Source: Clostridiales bacterium | GTDB lineage: Bacteria; Bacillota_A; Clostridia; Lachnospirales; Lachnospiraceae | Assembly: GCA_030154385.1 (NCBI GenBank) | Contig: JASKJZ010000089.1 | Coordinates: 1-8,521 of the forward strand | Direction: 5' to 3' | DNA: 8,521 nt | Part shown: in pieces, positions 1 to 7,286 of the stretch | How positions within the stretch are numbered: the stretch's first letter is position 1 | How the letters are laid out: every line of letters begins with the position of its first letter | Program-made: the position numbers and the translations under genes | The notes under the pieces: generated by a model | What the model was told of the DNA's origin: nothing | The model's database searches: none | The model's input: only the letters and a program-made list of their open reading frames with translations

Positions 1-385
1 ATAAAATCAGGCCGTCAACCTTTTTTTCCTGCAAAAGCTTTGGATACGTCAATTGATTTTCATCCTCTATTGTTAGGACTTCAAATAATGTAAAGCATTC
101 CTTTTTTGAAGCTTGTGTCGCTATATTTTGATAGAGCTCCCAGTAAAAAGAGGTGAACTTTTCCAAATACCGCTCTGATACCAGAACACCAATGTTATAG
201 CTTTGTTTCTCCGCTCCCACATGCAAATCAGAGGACTGCTGGTATCCCATCTCTTTTGCAAGTGCCCGAATCCGTTCCCTAAGCTCCTCACTTACGCCTT
301 TCTTACCCGCCAATGCTTTTGAAACTGTTACGGTACTGATATGAAGCGATTCCGCAATATCTGACATTTTAACTGTTTTTGCCAT
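1..385 (-). CDS. LacI-family transcriptional regulator, N-terminal part (truncated by window edge)
   Basis: This is the first 128 codons of a LacI/GalR-type DNA-binding repressor; the rest lies beyond base 1. I read it from the ATG at 385. The protein opens MAKTVKMSDIAESLHIS, followed by TVTVSKALAGKKGVS, the LacI helix-turn-helix at about residues 7-33, and ends the domain with the usual ALAKEMGY at about residues 44-51. From about residue 65 (YNIGVLVSERYL) the periplasmic-binding-protein-like sensor domain begins, and the visible part ends with VDGLIL, the usual end of the first strand-helix units. A second in-frame ATG at 367 would cut into the first helix, so 385 is preferred. A purine-rich GGGGGGAAG (397-405) sits upstream. 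It has its own strong promoter. Members sense a sugar or related ligand and control carbohydrate genes; the ligand is not visible here. Family assignment is secure, specificity unknown. Confidence 0.9.
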   Translation of the reverse strand, partial: MAKTVKMSDIAESLHISTVTVSKALAGKKGVSEELRERIRALAKEMGYQQSSDLHVGAEKQSYNIGVLVSERYLEKFTSFYWELYQNIATQASKKECFTLFEVLTIEDENQLTYPKLLQEKKVDGLIL

Positions 386-434
386 TTTTGTCTTTTCTTC
401 CCCCCAACTTTCGTGGTTTTTCCTATATCACAGT

Positions 435-459
435 GCATAACACACGTTTTACGCTTTCA
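435..459 (-). promoter_or_regulatory. Operator-like palindrome just downstream of the -10 box
   Basis: Bases 435-454 form an imperfect inverted repeat: GCGTAA on the minus strand is matched by TTATGC, with one mismatch across 20 bases. Overlapping it, bases 446-459 read TGAAAGCGTAAAAC on the minus strand, whose first eight bases fit the LacI/CcpA-type half site TGNAANCG; the second half does not fit. It lies around the expected transcription start of the LacI-type gene beginning at 385. A LacI-family protein bound there would block transcription, so autoregulation or CcpA control is possible. This is inference from position and partial symmetry. Confidence 0.35.
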
Positions 460-461
460 TC

Positions 462-491
462 ATTATAGCGTTAGTATCTTTTTATTGTCAA
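462..491 (-). promoter_or_regulatory. Sigma-A type promoter of the LacI-family gene starting at 385
   Basis: On the minus strand a perfect -35 box TTGACA (486-491) is followed after 18 bases by a perfect -10 box TATAAT (462-467). The start site should fall near 455, giving a leader of about 70 bases before the ATG at 385. The -35 box contains the TGA stop codon (488-490) of the preceding LacI-type gene. No terminator is seen between the two genes. Confidence 0.8.
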
Positions 492-1510
492 TACAAGTAA
501 TGATCTTCCTCCAGATAGGTTGCAACCGTTGTTATGGTATGGCTTTGTTCTGGTTCTATGATTTGATCTTGCAAAACACGCGCAATACGCTTACCTACCT
601 CTTCTTTTCGTATGGTAACTGTTGGGATTGAAGTTCCGATTATGGTACGGTCAATGTTGTTATCAAAGCCTGTTATGATGACAGATTTAAGCGTTTCTGG
701 CTGTTTATTCTGAATACTCAAATATACATATTTTGCAATATCATCATTTGCACAGACACAAACCTCTGGCATCATGGGAAAATCAAATAAGGCGTTTTCC
801 ACCTCTTCGTAGCAATAAAAGCGTCCGGGTCTATTAGAAATTGCCAGAAACTCCGGTTGCAGTGGAATATTTGCTTCCTCTAGCGCCATTTTATATCCCT
901 CGAAACGATCCGATAGCTCCTTCGAATATGAAATATCTCCAATAAAAGCGATTTGTTTTTTTTGCCGAATCTGCTTACTTACCAACCGATACATGGCATA
1001 TTTTCCCTCTGTTAAGACGATATTTCCATATTGTAAATACGCTTCAATCCTTGGAGGTCCATCAAAAAAAACAACCGGTATGCCTGTTTGTACGATGTTT
1101 TTAACGAAAATTTCAGAAAAAATACAAAGAAATACCACACCTGCCGTATGGACATCCATTGCTTTTATGGCCTCACTTCCATCATGGTCTTGCGCTTCCA
1201 CGATTCTTACCTGCATCCGATAGCCTAACTGGTTTAGTTCCTCACCAAGGCCAATCAGAATATGATTCCAAAATGGGGATTCCTCGTGCCGCATCAGAAC
1301 AAAAATGGATTGTCCAACGTATCTTTGCTTTTCCTTCAAAAGCAGCTCTTTTGCCTGCGTTGACATTTTTGGGTATCCCATAGCCTGTGCTTTTTGCAAA
1401 ATAGCAAGCTTCGTTTCATAAGAAACCGCTCCTCCATTTAACGCCTTGGTCACGGTATTTCTAGATAAATGCAGTTCACTTGCGATATCCTGTACGGTTA
1501 TTTTTTTCAT
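488..1510 (-). CDS. LacI-family transcriptional regulator, full length (340 aa)
   Basis: This is a complete LacI/GalR-family regulator of normal length (340 residues). The N-terminal helix-turn-helix covers about residues 3-27 (ITVQDIASELHLSRNTVTKALNG), ending in QAMGY at residues 42-46. The sensor domain follows: IFVLMRH near 70, TAGVVFLC near 123, PVVFFDGPP near 145, the typical IAFIGDISY near 188, RFEGYKMALEEANI near 204, the CANDDIAKYVY motif near 250, ITGFDNN near 277 and IPTVTIRKEEVGKRIA near 294. The ATG at 1510 is supported by a GAGGGGG ribosome binding site (1518-1524) seven bases upstream. The recognition segment SRNTVTKAL departs from the common TVSRAL, and the segment after the HTH is a poor match to a usual hinge helix, so the operator may be atypical. 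It stands next to a second LacI-family gene and has its own promoter. The effector and targets are not visible; a sugar-type ligand is the family default. Confidence 0.92.
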   Translation of the reverse strand: MKKITVQDIASELHLSRNTVTKALNGGAVSYETKLAILQKAQAMGYPKMSTQAKELLLKEKQRYVGQSIFVLMRHEESPFWNHILIGLGEELNQLGYRMQVRIVEAQDHDGSEAIKAMDVHTAGVVFLCIFSEIFVKNIVQTGIPVVFFDGPPRIEAYLQYGNIVLTEGKYAMYRLVSKQIRQKKQIAFIGDISYSKELSDRFEGYKMALEEANIPLQPEFLAISNRPGRFYCYEEVENALFDFPMMPEVCVCANDDIAKYVYLSIQNKQPETLKSVIITGFDNNIDRTIIGTSIPTVTIRKEEVGKRIARVLQDQIIEPEQSHTITTVATYLEEDHYLY

Positions 1511-1537
1511 AAAAGGTCCCCCTCACATACTAGCTCT

Positions 1538-1566
1538 ACGATATCACTTTGCACATATTATGTCAA
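1538..1566 (-). promoter_or_regulatory. Promoter of the LacI-family gene starting at 1510
   Basis: On the minus strand a perfect -35 box TTGACA (1561-1566) stands 17 bases from a -10-like TATCGT (1538-1543), which matches TATAAT at four of six positions. The start site would lie near 1531, about 20 bases before the ATG. A perfect small palindrome AACTA-N-TAGTT (1565-1575) abuts the -35 box and could be an operator. Confidence 0.6.
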
Positions 1567-1613
1567 CTAATAGTTTTATTTGATTGTCATTAGTTATCAT
1601 TATGTTGTCATTC
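1565..1613 (-). repeat. Helically phased short repeats and inverted repeat upstream of a -35 box
   Basis: Read on the plus strand, three near-identical nonamers follow each other: TTGTCATTA (1584), TTATCATTA (1594) and TTGTCATTC (1605), spaced 10 and 11 bases, about one helical turn. A further TGTCA occurs at 1561 inside the -35 box. AACTAAT (1565-1571) and ATTAGTT (1589-1595) are perfect inverted repeats 17 bases apart. The block fills the gap between the recD2 stop and the promoter of the downstream LacI-type gene. It could bind a regulator on one face of the helix. It is not a GC-rich hairpin with a T-run, so it does not look like an intrinsic terminator for recD2. Confidence 0.45.
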
Positions 1614-3793
1614 TATTCGTTCTCTCTTCCTTTTTTCAGTCTTTCCTTTAACCTGGAATTTCGTTTAGTCACCGTAACATGCTGCACGGCATAAGACAAT
1701 GCTTTTTGGGTCCCGACGATAACCAATATTTTTTTTGCCCGCGTAATGCCCGTATATATCAGGTTTCGCTGCAGCATCACATAATGATTCATCAAAAGCG
1801 GCATGACAACAATGGGATACTCCGAGCCCTGTGCCTTATGTATCGTCGTGGCATAGGCATGTATAATCTCATCCAGTTCGCTGATATCGTATGAAACTTC
1901 CCTTCCATCATAGTCTACAAGCAAGGAACGATCCTCCAGATCGACTGCGGTAATTACTCCGATATCACCGTTAAAGACCTCTTTGTCATAATTGTTTCGA
2001 ATCTGCATTACCTTGTCCTTTTTGCGAAACAAAAAGCCGCTTCGCCGTAGTCCTTCCCCCTGCGGATTGAGCGCTTCTTGCAAGGAAAGATTTAAATTGA
2101 CGGCTCCTACCGCGCCGCGCTGCATCGGTGTTAGCACCTGAATGTTGGAAGAGGCGGTCTTATAGTAGCTTGGAAGCTTATCCTTTACCAGTCTTACAAC
2201 CTCCTCCACTACCTCCTCTGGCTCCTCCCTTTGGATAAAGAAAAAGTCGGTATCCGCTCCATTCGATAAATCTGGCAGCTTGCCTTCATTTATTTTATGT
2301 GCATTCATGACAATACGGCTGCTTTGTGCCTGACGAAATATTTTCGTTAGACGAACCAGTAAAAAGCACTCCGATTCCATCATGTCACGCAGCACATTCC
2401 CAGCCCCTACCGAAGGAAGCTGATCAATATCTCCAACCAAAATCAGGCGCATGGTCGGTGGTATTGCCTTTGATAGGGCATTCATTAGGATAAGATCAAT
2501 CATGGAGCACTCATCCAGAATGAGTACATCTGCCTCCAACGGATTTTCCTCGTTTCTTTGATAACCCTCTGGAGGCTTGCATTCGAGCAGACGATGAATG
2601 GTCTTTGCCTCAAGCCCCGTAGCCTCTGTCATCCGCTTCGCTGCTCTTCCCGTTGGTGCCGCCAATAAAATCTTTAGTCCATATGCACGATATGCGGCTA
2701 TGATTCCCTGAGTGGTCGTTGTTTTTCCCGTGCCAGGCCCACCCGTCAGGATCATGACCTTTGCAAGGGCTGCCTTACGTATGGCTTCTGCCTGCACCTC
2801 ATCGTACTGCATCCCTAGAGTCTCTTCAAGGTGTGAAACATTGATCGATAACTCTTCATTTCCCGTTTCCTGCCTTGCTTTTACTAGGCGTTCCCATAGC
2901 CGATCCTTCGCGGGCTGCATGGCGAGGTTAAGTAGCTTATTCGAAACCCCAAGCTCTGCATAATAAAAGGGAGGAAGATAGATTGCTTCCTCCTCCTCAA
3001 TCAAATCACCGTCTTGGAGCATTTGAAAAAGCGCTTTTTCTACCGCCTCTTGTGAGGCTTCCAAAAGCTCCTCCGCTTTTTTACTAAGCTGATCCCTCTT
3101 TGCATACACGTGCCCCTCGTCTGCAAGCTGACTTAAGGTATACAAAATTCCGCTTCGCAGACGCACATAAGAGTCGATGCCAAAACCTAGCTTTCTGGCG
3201 ATGCCATCCGCGGTTCGAAATCCAATTCCCCAGATATCATCCGCCAGACAAAACGGATTATGCTTTACCTTTTCGATGCTTTCATTTCCATAGGTCTTGT
3301 AAATTTTTGCTGCATATGAGGTGCTGACTCCGTGGTCTTGTAAAAAAAGCATGACATTTTTAATTTCCTTTTGTCGCTCCCAGCTTTCCTTTATCATTTG
3401 TACCCGCTTTTTCCCAATGCCATCCACTTCTTGAAGGCGGTCTGGGCTATCTTCTAGGATGGAAAGGGTATCGACTCCATATTTTTGTACAATCCGCTTA
3501 GCAAACCTTGGACCAACCCCCTTAATCAAGCCACTACCCAAGTATTTCTCAATCCCATAAATCGTGGCAGGCATCGTCTCTTCCCACTTCTCTGCAATAA
3601 ACTGTCTGCCGTACTTGGCATCCAGCTTCCAATTTCCCTCAATCAACAAAACAGAGCCTACATTCGCGTCCAACAGGCTCCCCACTATGGTTACCAGTTC
3701 CTCATAGCCTCTTACATTGCCTTTTAAGACGGTATATCCATTTTCTGGATTTTGATAAGTAATGCGTTCTACCACACATCGAATTTTAAGCAT
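1613..3793 (-). CDS. recD2: RecD2-type ATP-dependent DNA helicase
   Basis: This is a superfamily 1B 5'-3' DNA helicase of the RecD2 type, which acts in DNA repair and replication-fork upkeep in bacteria without RecBC. The N-terminal beta-rich domain (residues 1-80) is followed by helix-hairpin-helix segments near 89-106 (IKGVGPRFAKRIV), 120-138 (VDGIGKKRVQMI) and 183-203 (IWGIGFRTADGIA). The motor carries Walker A GGPGTGKTT (351-359), APTGRAAKRM (379-388), Walker B LILDECSMID (424-433), VGDIDQLPSVGAG (453-465), the FRQ arginine (486-488), TTIHKAQGSEY (about 649-659) and YTGITRAKK (680-688). All catalytic motifs are intact, and 726 residues is the usual size. I start it at ATG 3793, which has GGGGG eight bases upstream, rather than at an in-frame TTG at 3808 that would sit on that binding site. 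It begins 15 bases after cytX stops, so it looks co-transcribed with the thiamine genes, although thiamine has no known link to this helicase. Confidence 0.95.
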   Translation of the reverse strand: MLKIRCVVERITYQNPENGYTVLKGNVRGYEELVTIVGSLLDANVGSVLLIEGNWKLDAKYGRQFIAEKWEETMPATIYGIEKYLGSGLIKGVGPRFAKRIVQKYGVDTLSILEDSPDRLQEVDGIGKKRVQMIKESWERQKEIKNVMLFLQDHGVSTSYAAKIYKTYGNESIEKVKHNPFCLADDIWGIGFRTADGIARKLGFGIDSYVRLRSGILYTLSQLADEGHVYAKRDQLSKKAEELLEASQEAVEKALFQMLQDGDLIEEEEAIYLPPFYYAELGVSNKLLNLAMQPAKDRLWERLVKARQETGNEELSINVSHLEETLGMQYDEVQAEAIRKAALAKVMILTGGPGTGKTTTTQGIIAAYRAYGLKILLAAPTGRAAKRMTEATGLEAKTIHRLLECKPPEGYQRNEENPLEADVLILDECSMIDLILMNALSKAIPPTMRLILVGDIDQLPSVGAGNVLRDMMESECFLLVRLTKIFRQAQSSRIVMNAHKINEGKLPDLSNGADTDFFFIQREEPEEVVEEVVRLVKDKLPSYYKTASSNIQVLTPMQRGAVGAVNLNLSLQEALNPQGEGLRRSGFLFRKKDKVMQIRNNYDKEVFNGDIGVITAVDLEDRSLLVDYDGREVSYDISELDEIIHAYATTIHKAQGSEYPIVVMPLLMNHYVMLQRNLIYTGITRAKKILVIVGTQKALSYAVQHVTVTKRNSRLKERLKKGRENE

Positions 3794-3808
3794 CAGGCAA
3801 ACCCCCAA

Positions 3809-4993
3809 CTACATTCTTCTTACCTTATGATAGAACAAATGGATTGCATTTGCAATGAGACAAAGTGCAATCGTAATCGCGATGTCTGGGAGCGTATTTC
3901 CGATTATGATGTCATGCTGCATAAGAAGGCGATAGATTAAAAACCCAATGATCCAAAGAATAATGTTTTGAATCGAAACATTATTTTTACTATAATCCTT
4001 CTTAAGGATAAAATAATCCGTCAATAAAATTGCAATCATTGGGGCAAATACGGAACCTATTAAGTAGAGAAAGCCCGTAATATCATCCATAGGAAACCAC
4101 ATAGCACCTGCCGCCCCAAGCACCGTTGCGGCAATTGCAAACCACTTTCCTTTGCATCCTTTGGATACCGACTCGCTCGAAATCCCGGCCGACCAGGCAT
4201 CCAAAAAGGTCGTTGTAACCGTTGAAAATACGATAATCAAAAGTCCTGCTATCCCAAGTCCAGCCTTTACTAGGATTGGGATGATGTCAGACTCACCCGT
4301 AACAATTGCGGTCCCCATACCAATCACATACATCCAGGTACTGACTAGACCATACACCAAAACACTGACCGCACTGGCCTTTGTCGGATGCTTCGCCTCT
4401 CTTGTATAATCACTAATTAGTGGAAGCCAGGATAATGGCATTGCTACGGAAAGCTCCACTGCAGCTCCAAACGATAAGGTATCGGAGGATGCACCAAGCA
4501 CTCCCTTCGTTCCAAATATGACCCCACTCAAAAGAAGCGTTAAAGCAAACAACGCGGTCATAGCAACAGCATTCACCTTGCCTAAATTTTCAATTCCAAT
4601 GAAGATCCAAAGAAGAATTAGGCCGCCTATCACAAGACACCAGATCCATGCGCCGATTCCCCAAACACCATTTGCGGCAAGGGATCCGTCGTAGATCATG
4701 ATGGCCGTCCATCCAACGAGCTGCAAAATATTCAGTATCGAAAATAGCAAGGAGCCCTTTTGCCCAAAGCTGATTTTTACCGTTTCCATCGCACTCTTTC
4801 TGGTTCTCCCTCCAATCCATCCCGCAAAAAACAGGATGAAGCACCCGATTAGATGCCCCAGCACAATAGCAAATAATCCTCGTTTAAAACCAAGGGGTGC
4901 TAAATAGGTTCCCGTCAGAATTTCTGCAATCGAAACGCCTGCTCCAAACCAGATCAAACCATTTTCAAATACCGAGGTACGTCTTTGTGCCAT
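3809..4993 (-). CDS. cytX: CytX-like hydroxymethylpyrimidine transporter (NCS1 family)
   Basis: This is a multi-pass membrane permease of 394 residues, all but the short ends being hydrophobic segments, consistent with a nucleobase:cation symporter-1 fold of about 11-12 helices. Recognisable parts include FGAGVSIAEILTGTYLAPLGF (residues 16-36) in the first helix, LGHLIGCFILFFAGWIGGRTRKSAMETVKISFG (45-77), LQLVGWTAIMIYDG (90-103) and PLSWLPLISDYTREAKHPTKAS (186-207), a stretch typical of the CytX branch. CytX proteins are assigned to uptake of hydroxymethylpyrimidine (HMP) from their recurring place beside thiD and under TPP riboswitches, as here; the substrate is therefore an inference from family and context. 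The ATG at 4993 has an AAGGAGGG site (5002-5009) eight bases upstream, inside the end of the preceding gene. Only one base separates it from the stop of the thiM-thiE-thiD fusion, so translation is probably coupled. Confidence 0.9.
   Translation of the reverse strand: MAQRRTSVFENGLIWFGAGVSIAEILTGTYLAPLGFKRGLFAIVLGHLIGCFILFFAGWIGGRTRKSAMETVKISFGQKGSLLFSILNILQLVGWTAIMIYDGSLAANGVWGIGAWIWCLVIGGLILLWIFIGIENLGKVNAVAMTALFALTLLLSGVIFGTKGVLGASSDTLSFGAAVELSVAMPLSWLPLISDYTREAKHPTKASAVSVLVYGLVSTWMYVIGMGTAIVTGESDIIPILVKAGLGIAGLLIIVFSTVTTTFLDAWSAGISSESVSKGCKGKWFAIAATVLGAAGAMWFPMDDITGFLYLIGSVFAPMIAILLTDYFILKKDYSKNNVSIQNIILWIIGFLIYRLLMQHDIIIGNTLPDIAITIALCLIANAIHLFYHKVRRM
3827..3855 (-). promoter_or_regulatory. 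Weak candidate internal promoter ahead of recD2
   Basis: Inside the end of cytX, the minus strand has TTGCAA (3850-3855, four of six -35 matches), a 17-base spacer and TATCAT (3827-3832, five of six -10 matches), about 30 bases before the recD2 ATG. It could let recD2 be expressed when the riboswitch is off. Such matches arise by chance in AT-rich coding DNA, so this is only a candidate. Confidence 0.25.
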
Positions 4994-4994
4994 C

Positions 4995-7271
4995 CTACTT
5001 TCCCTCCTTTTTCTCTTCTATTTGCAAGCGAAACGCATGATTCATAGGTCCACTGCCTTCTCCTAAATTCAGCATAGCCGCTAGCGCACCTGAAATGTAT
5101 TCTTTAGCCTTCTCCACTGCGATCTCCACCCGATCTCCCTTTGCCAGATTCGAAGCAATTGCACTTGATAGCGTACAGCCCGTTCCATGTGTATTTGGAT
5201 TATGGATTCGTTTTCCATAAAACCATTTGGCACCATCTTTGGTATAAAGCAAGTCATTCGCATCACTCACGCTGTGCCCTCCCTTTAAAAGCACAGCACA
5301 GCCGTATTTTTCCCAAATTTTCTTTGCTGCAAGCACCATATCTGCTTCGGTACCAATTGGCATATTAGATAGAATTTCTGCTTCGGGAATGTTTGGTGTC
5401 ACAAGCTCAGCTAAGGGTAACAGACGCTCCTTTAACGCTACGATTGCCTCCTCCTTTATAAGTCTAGAACCGCTGGTGGCTACCATAACCGGGTCAACAA
5501 CAATATGCTCCGCATGAAAAATATGGAGCCTTTCTGCGATTTTTTCAATCAGTGCCTTTGATGCTACCATGCCTATCTTTATCGCGTCTGGTCGAATATC
5601 TTCAAACACAGCATCCATTTGCTGTTGCAAAAACTCGGGCGAAACCTCAAAAATTCCCCTCACATCCTTTGTATTTTGAGCTGTCAAGGCCGTGATTGCA
5701 CTCATTGCATAGACACCTTGCATCATCATTGTCTTAATATCAGCCTGAATCCCTGCTCCTCCGCTCGAATCGCTTCCAGCGATTGTTAAGACTGCCTTGA
5801 TATTGGATTTTTTCATCACCATTTTTTCTGATAATAAGGCTAGTTCTTGGCATTCTGCTTCTATGTCCTTTGCCGCAAATATGGCGGACACGAGCGCAAC
5901 ACCATCCACTCCAGTTCCAGAAAGCATGCGGATATTGCTTTTCGTGATACCGCCAATTGCAACCACCGGCAAGTCCACTGCATTGCAAATTTGTTTTACG
6001 GTCTCAAGGGATACCACACTAGCATCCTTTTTTGTTGTAGTAGGAAAAACCGCTCCTACACCCAGGTAATCGGCTCCTGCTTCCTTTGCCGCTATGGCTT
6101 GTTCCACCGTCTTTGTCGAAACTCCAAGAATCCGATTCGCCCCTATTTTTTTACGAACCTCATACGCATCCATATCCTGTTGTCCAATATGTACTCCGTC
6201 AGCACCACTTTTTAATGCAATCTCAACATTATCATTGATAATAAGTGGTACCTTATATTGCTCACATATCTGCTTCATCTCAATGGCTTCCTTTAAAAAT
6301 GCAGCTTCGTCAAGCTCCTTTTCCCGAAGCTGGATACAGCTTGCTCCACCCTTTAGCGCTTGTTCCACCTGCTCCACAAGGGTTTGTCTTCCAACCCATG
6401 CACGGTCAGTAACTGCATAAAGACGCATTGTCTTTCTTTCCATCAGCTCTTCCACACATTGAAACTTCGCTCGCTTTTCAAGCTCGTCTGCCTCCATTTT
6501 GCAAATCGCATCGATTATGTAGTCTCGATAGGAGGCATTTCCCTCGAATGCCTGCAGGCGTTCGAAAGCCTTTTCTCCTGCGACTCCCATCATGCATACA
6601 GCCGCCAATACCGCTTCTAAGCGTTTCTCTTGATTTGCCGCAACAAAAGCAGCAATCAGCACCGATAACTGGCAGCCTGTTCCTGTCACCTTGCGCATCA
6701 AAGGATTTCCATTGAAAATGGCATACGCCCTATTTTCATCCGCAACAATATCAATAGCACCTGTTATCGCAATGACTGCGCCTGTTTTCTTTGCAAAGGC
6801 CTTTGCAAAAGTAACTGCCTGCAAAAGATTGTCCTCTGTAATTTCATCCTCGACCGCGGCATCCACACCATGCGTCGTTCCATCACCCTGAGATAACGTT
6901 TTAATTTCCGAAATATTTCCCCGAATCACCGAAAAGGAAATCTGATCCAGTAGTTCGAGCGCGGTGCGGGTTCGAAGGGTGGAGGCGCCTGCCCCAACCG
7001 GATCTAATACCACGGGATGACCCAATTCATTGGCCTTTCTTCCCGCCTTTTTCATCGCAGGAATGGTACGTTTATTGAGTGTCCCAATATTTAGGGTAAG
7101 ACCTCCGCAAATTGCGGTTATTTCCGCAACCTCCTCCTCGTCATCCGCCATAATTGGGGAGGCACCACATGCTAGTAATACATTGGCACAGTCATTGACT
7201 GTAACATAATTGGTGATTGCATGAATCAGCGGTTGCTGTTCTTTTACCTGTTCAAGCCTTTCTTTTAGCAC
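4995..7271 (-). CDS. thiM-thiE-thiD: Three-domain ThiM-ThiE-ThiD fusion: thiazole kinase, thiamine-phosphate synthase and HMP/HMP-P kinase
   Basis: One 758-codon frame carries three thiamine enzymes. Residues 1-280 are hydroxyethylthiazole kinase: PLIHAITNYVTVNDCANVLLACGASPIM near the start, VVLDPVGAGAS (87-97) and TGTGCQLS (195-202) with the active-site cysteine. Residues 282-485 are thiamine-phosphate synthase: MRLYAVTD (282-289), IQLREK (313-318), IINDN (344-348), DGVHIGQQD (358-366), GVGAVFPTTTK (404-414), VVAIGGI (436-442). Residues 490-758 are ThiD: TIAGSDSSGGAGIQADIKT (496-514), DPVMVATSGS (593-602), VLLKGGH (660-666), NTHGTGCTLSSAIAS (693-707). Key residues look intact in all three, so all three reactions leading to thiamine monophosphate are plausible. 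The ThiM-ThiE join is near base 6428 and the ThiE-ThiD join near 5820; neither has a stop or a good internal ribosome site. I choose GTG at 7271 because GAGGAGGG (7279-7286) lies seven bases upstream and overlaps the thiW stop. An ATG at 7310 has no such site and would add 13 residues. Confidence 0.95.
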   Translation of the reverse strand: MLKERLEQVKEQQPLIHAITNYVTVNDCANVLLACGASPIMADDEEEVAEITAICGGLTLNIGTLNKRTIPAMKKAGRKANELGHPVVLDPVGAGASTLRTRTALELLDQISFSVIRGNISEIKTLSQGDGTTHGVDAAVEDEITEDNLLQAVTFAKAFAKKTGAVIAITGAIDIVADENRAYAIFNGNPLMRKVTGTGCQLSVLIAAFVAANQEKRLEAVLAAVCMMGVAGEKAFERLQAFEGNASYRDYIIDAICKMEADELEKRAKFQCVEELMERKTMRLYAVTDRAWVGRQTLVEQVEQALKGGASCIQLREKELDEAAFLKEAIEMKQICEQYKVPLIINDNVEIALKSGADGVHIGQQDMDAYEVRKKIGANRILGVSTKTVEQAIAAKEAGADYLGVGAVFPTTTKKDASVVSLETVKQICNAVDLPVVAIGGITKSNIRMLSGTGVDGVALVSAIFAAKDIEAECQELALLSEKMVMKKSNIKAVLTIAGSDSSGGAGIQADIKTMMMQGVYAMSAITALTAQNTKDVRGIFEVSPEFLQQQMDAVFEDIRPDAIKIGMVASKALIEKIAERLHIFHAEHIVVDPVMVATSGSRLIKEEAIVALKERLLPLAELVTPNIPEAEILSNMPIGTEADMVLAAKKIWEKYGCAVLLKGGHSVSDANDLLYTKDGAKWFYGKRIHNPNTHGTGCTLSSAIASNLAKGDRVEIAVEKAKEYISGALAAMLNLGEGSGPMNHAFRLQIEEKKEGK

Positions 7272-7278
7272 AATATAT

Positions 7279-7286
7279 CCCTCCTC
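7279..7286 (-). promoter_or_regulatory. Ribosome binding site that fixes the GTG start of the thiM-thiE-thiD gene
   Basis: GAGGAGGG on the minus strand is a near-perfect Shine-Dalgarno sequence, seven bases ahead of GTG at 7269-7271. It overlaps the TGA of thiW (7285-7287), which favours translational coupling. No comparable site precedes the in-frame ATG codons at 7310 and 7292. Confidence 0.8.

Noticed and set aside
413..631. A 72-codon plus-strand frame crossing the gap between the two LacI-type genes
   Set aside because: It overlaps a promoter and the end of a real gene on the other strand, has no ribosome site and no recognisable product.
1565..1595. AACTAAT/ATTAGTT inverted repeat as the terminator of recD2
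   Set aside because: The stem is AT-only apart from one pair, the loop is 17 bases, and no T-run follows on the minus strand.
3794..3808. TTG at 3808 as the recD2 start
   Set aside because: The five extra codons overlap the G-rich ribosome binding site of the ATG at 3793, and MLKIRCVVERITYQ is the usual kind of RecD2 N-terminus.
3844..3855. TTGCATTTGCAA palindrome inside cytX
   Set aside because: It is short and lies in codons for a conserved-looking hydrophobic segment; no second copy near a promoter was noticed.
5847..6215. A 122-codon open frame on the plus strand, antisense to the ThiE domain
   Set aside because: It lies wholly inside a conserved gene on the other strand, has no recognisable domain, and its composition (rich in S, R, H, C) is that of a reverse-frame shadow.
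6094..6420. A 108-codon open frame on the plus strand, antisense to the ThiE domain
   Set aside because: Shadow of the fused thi gene: no domain and no credible ribosome site or promoter.
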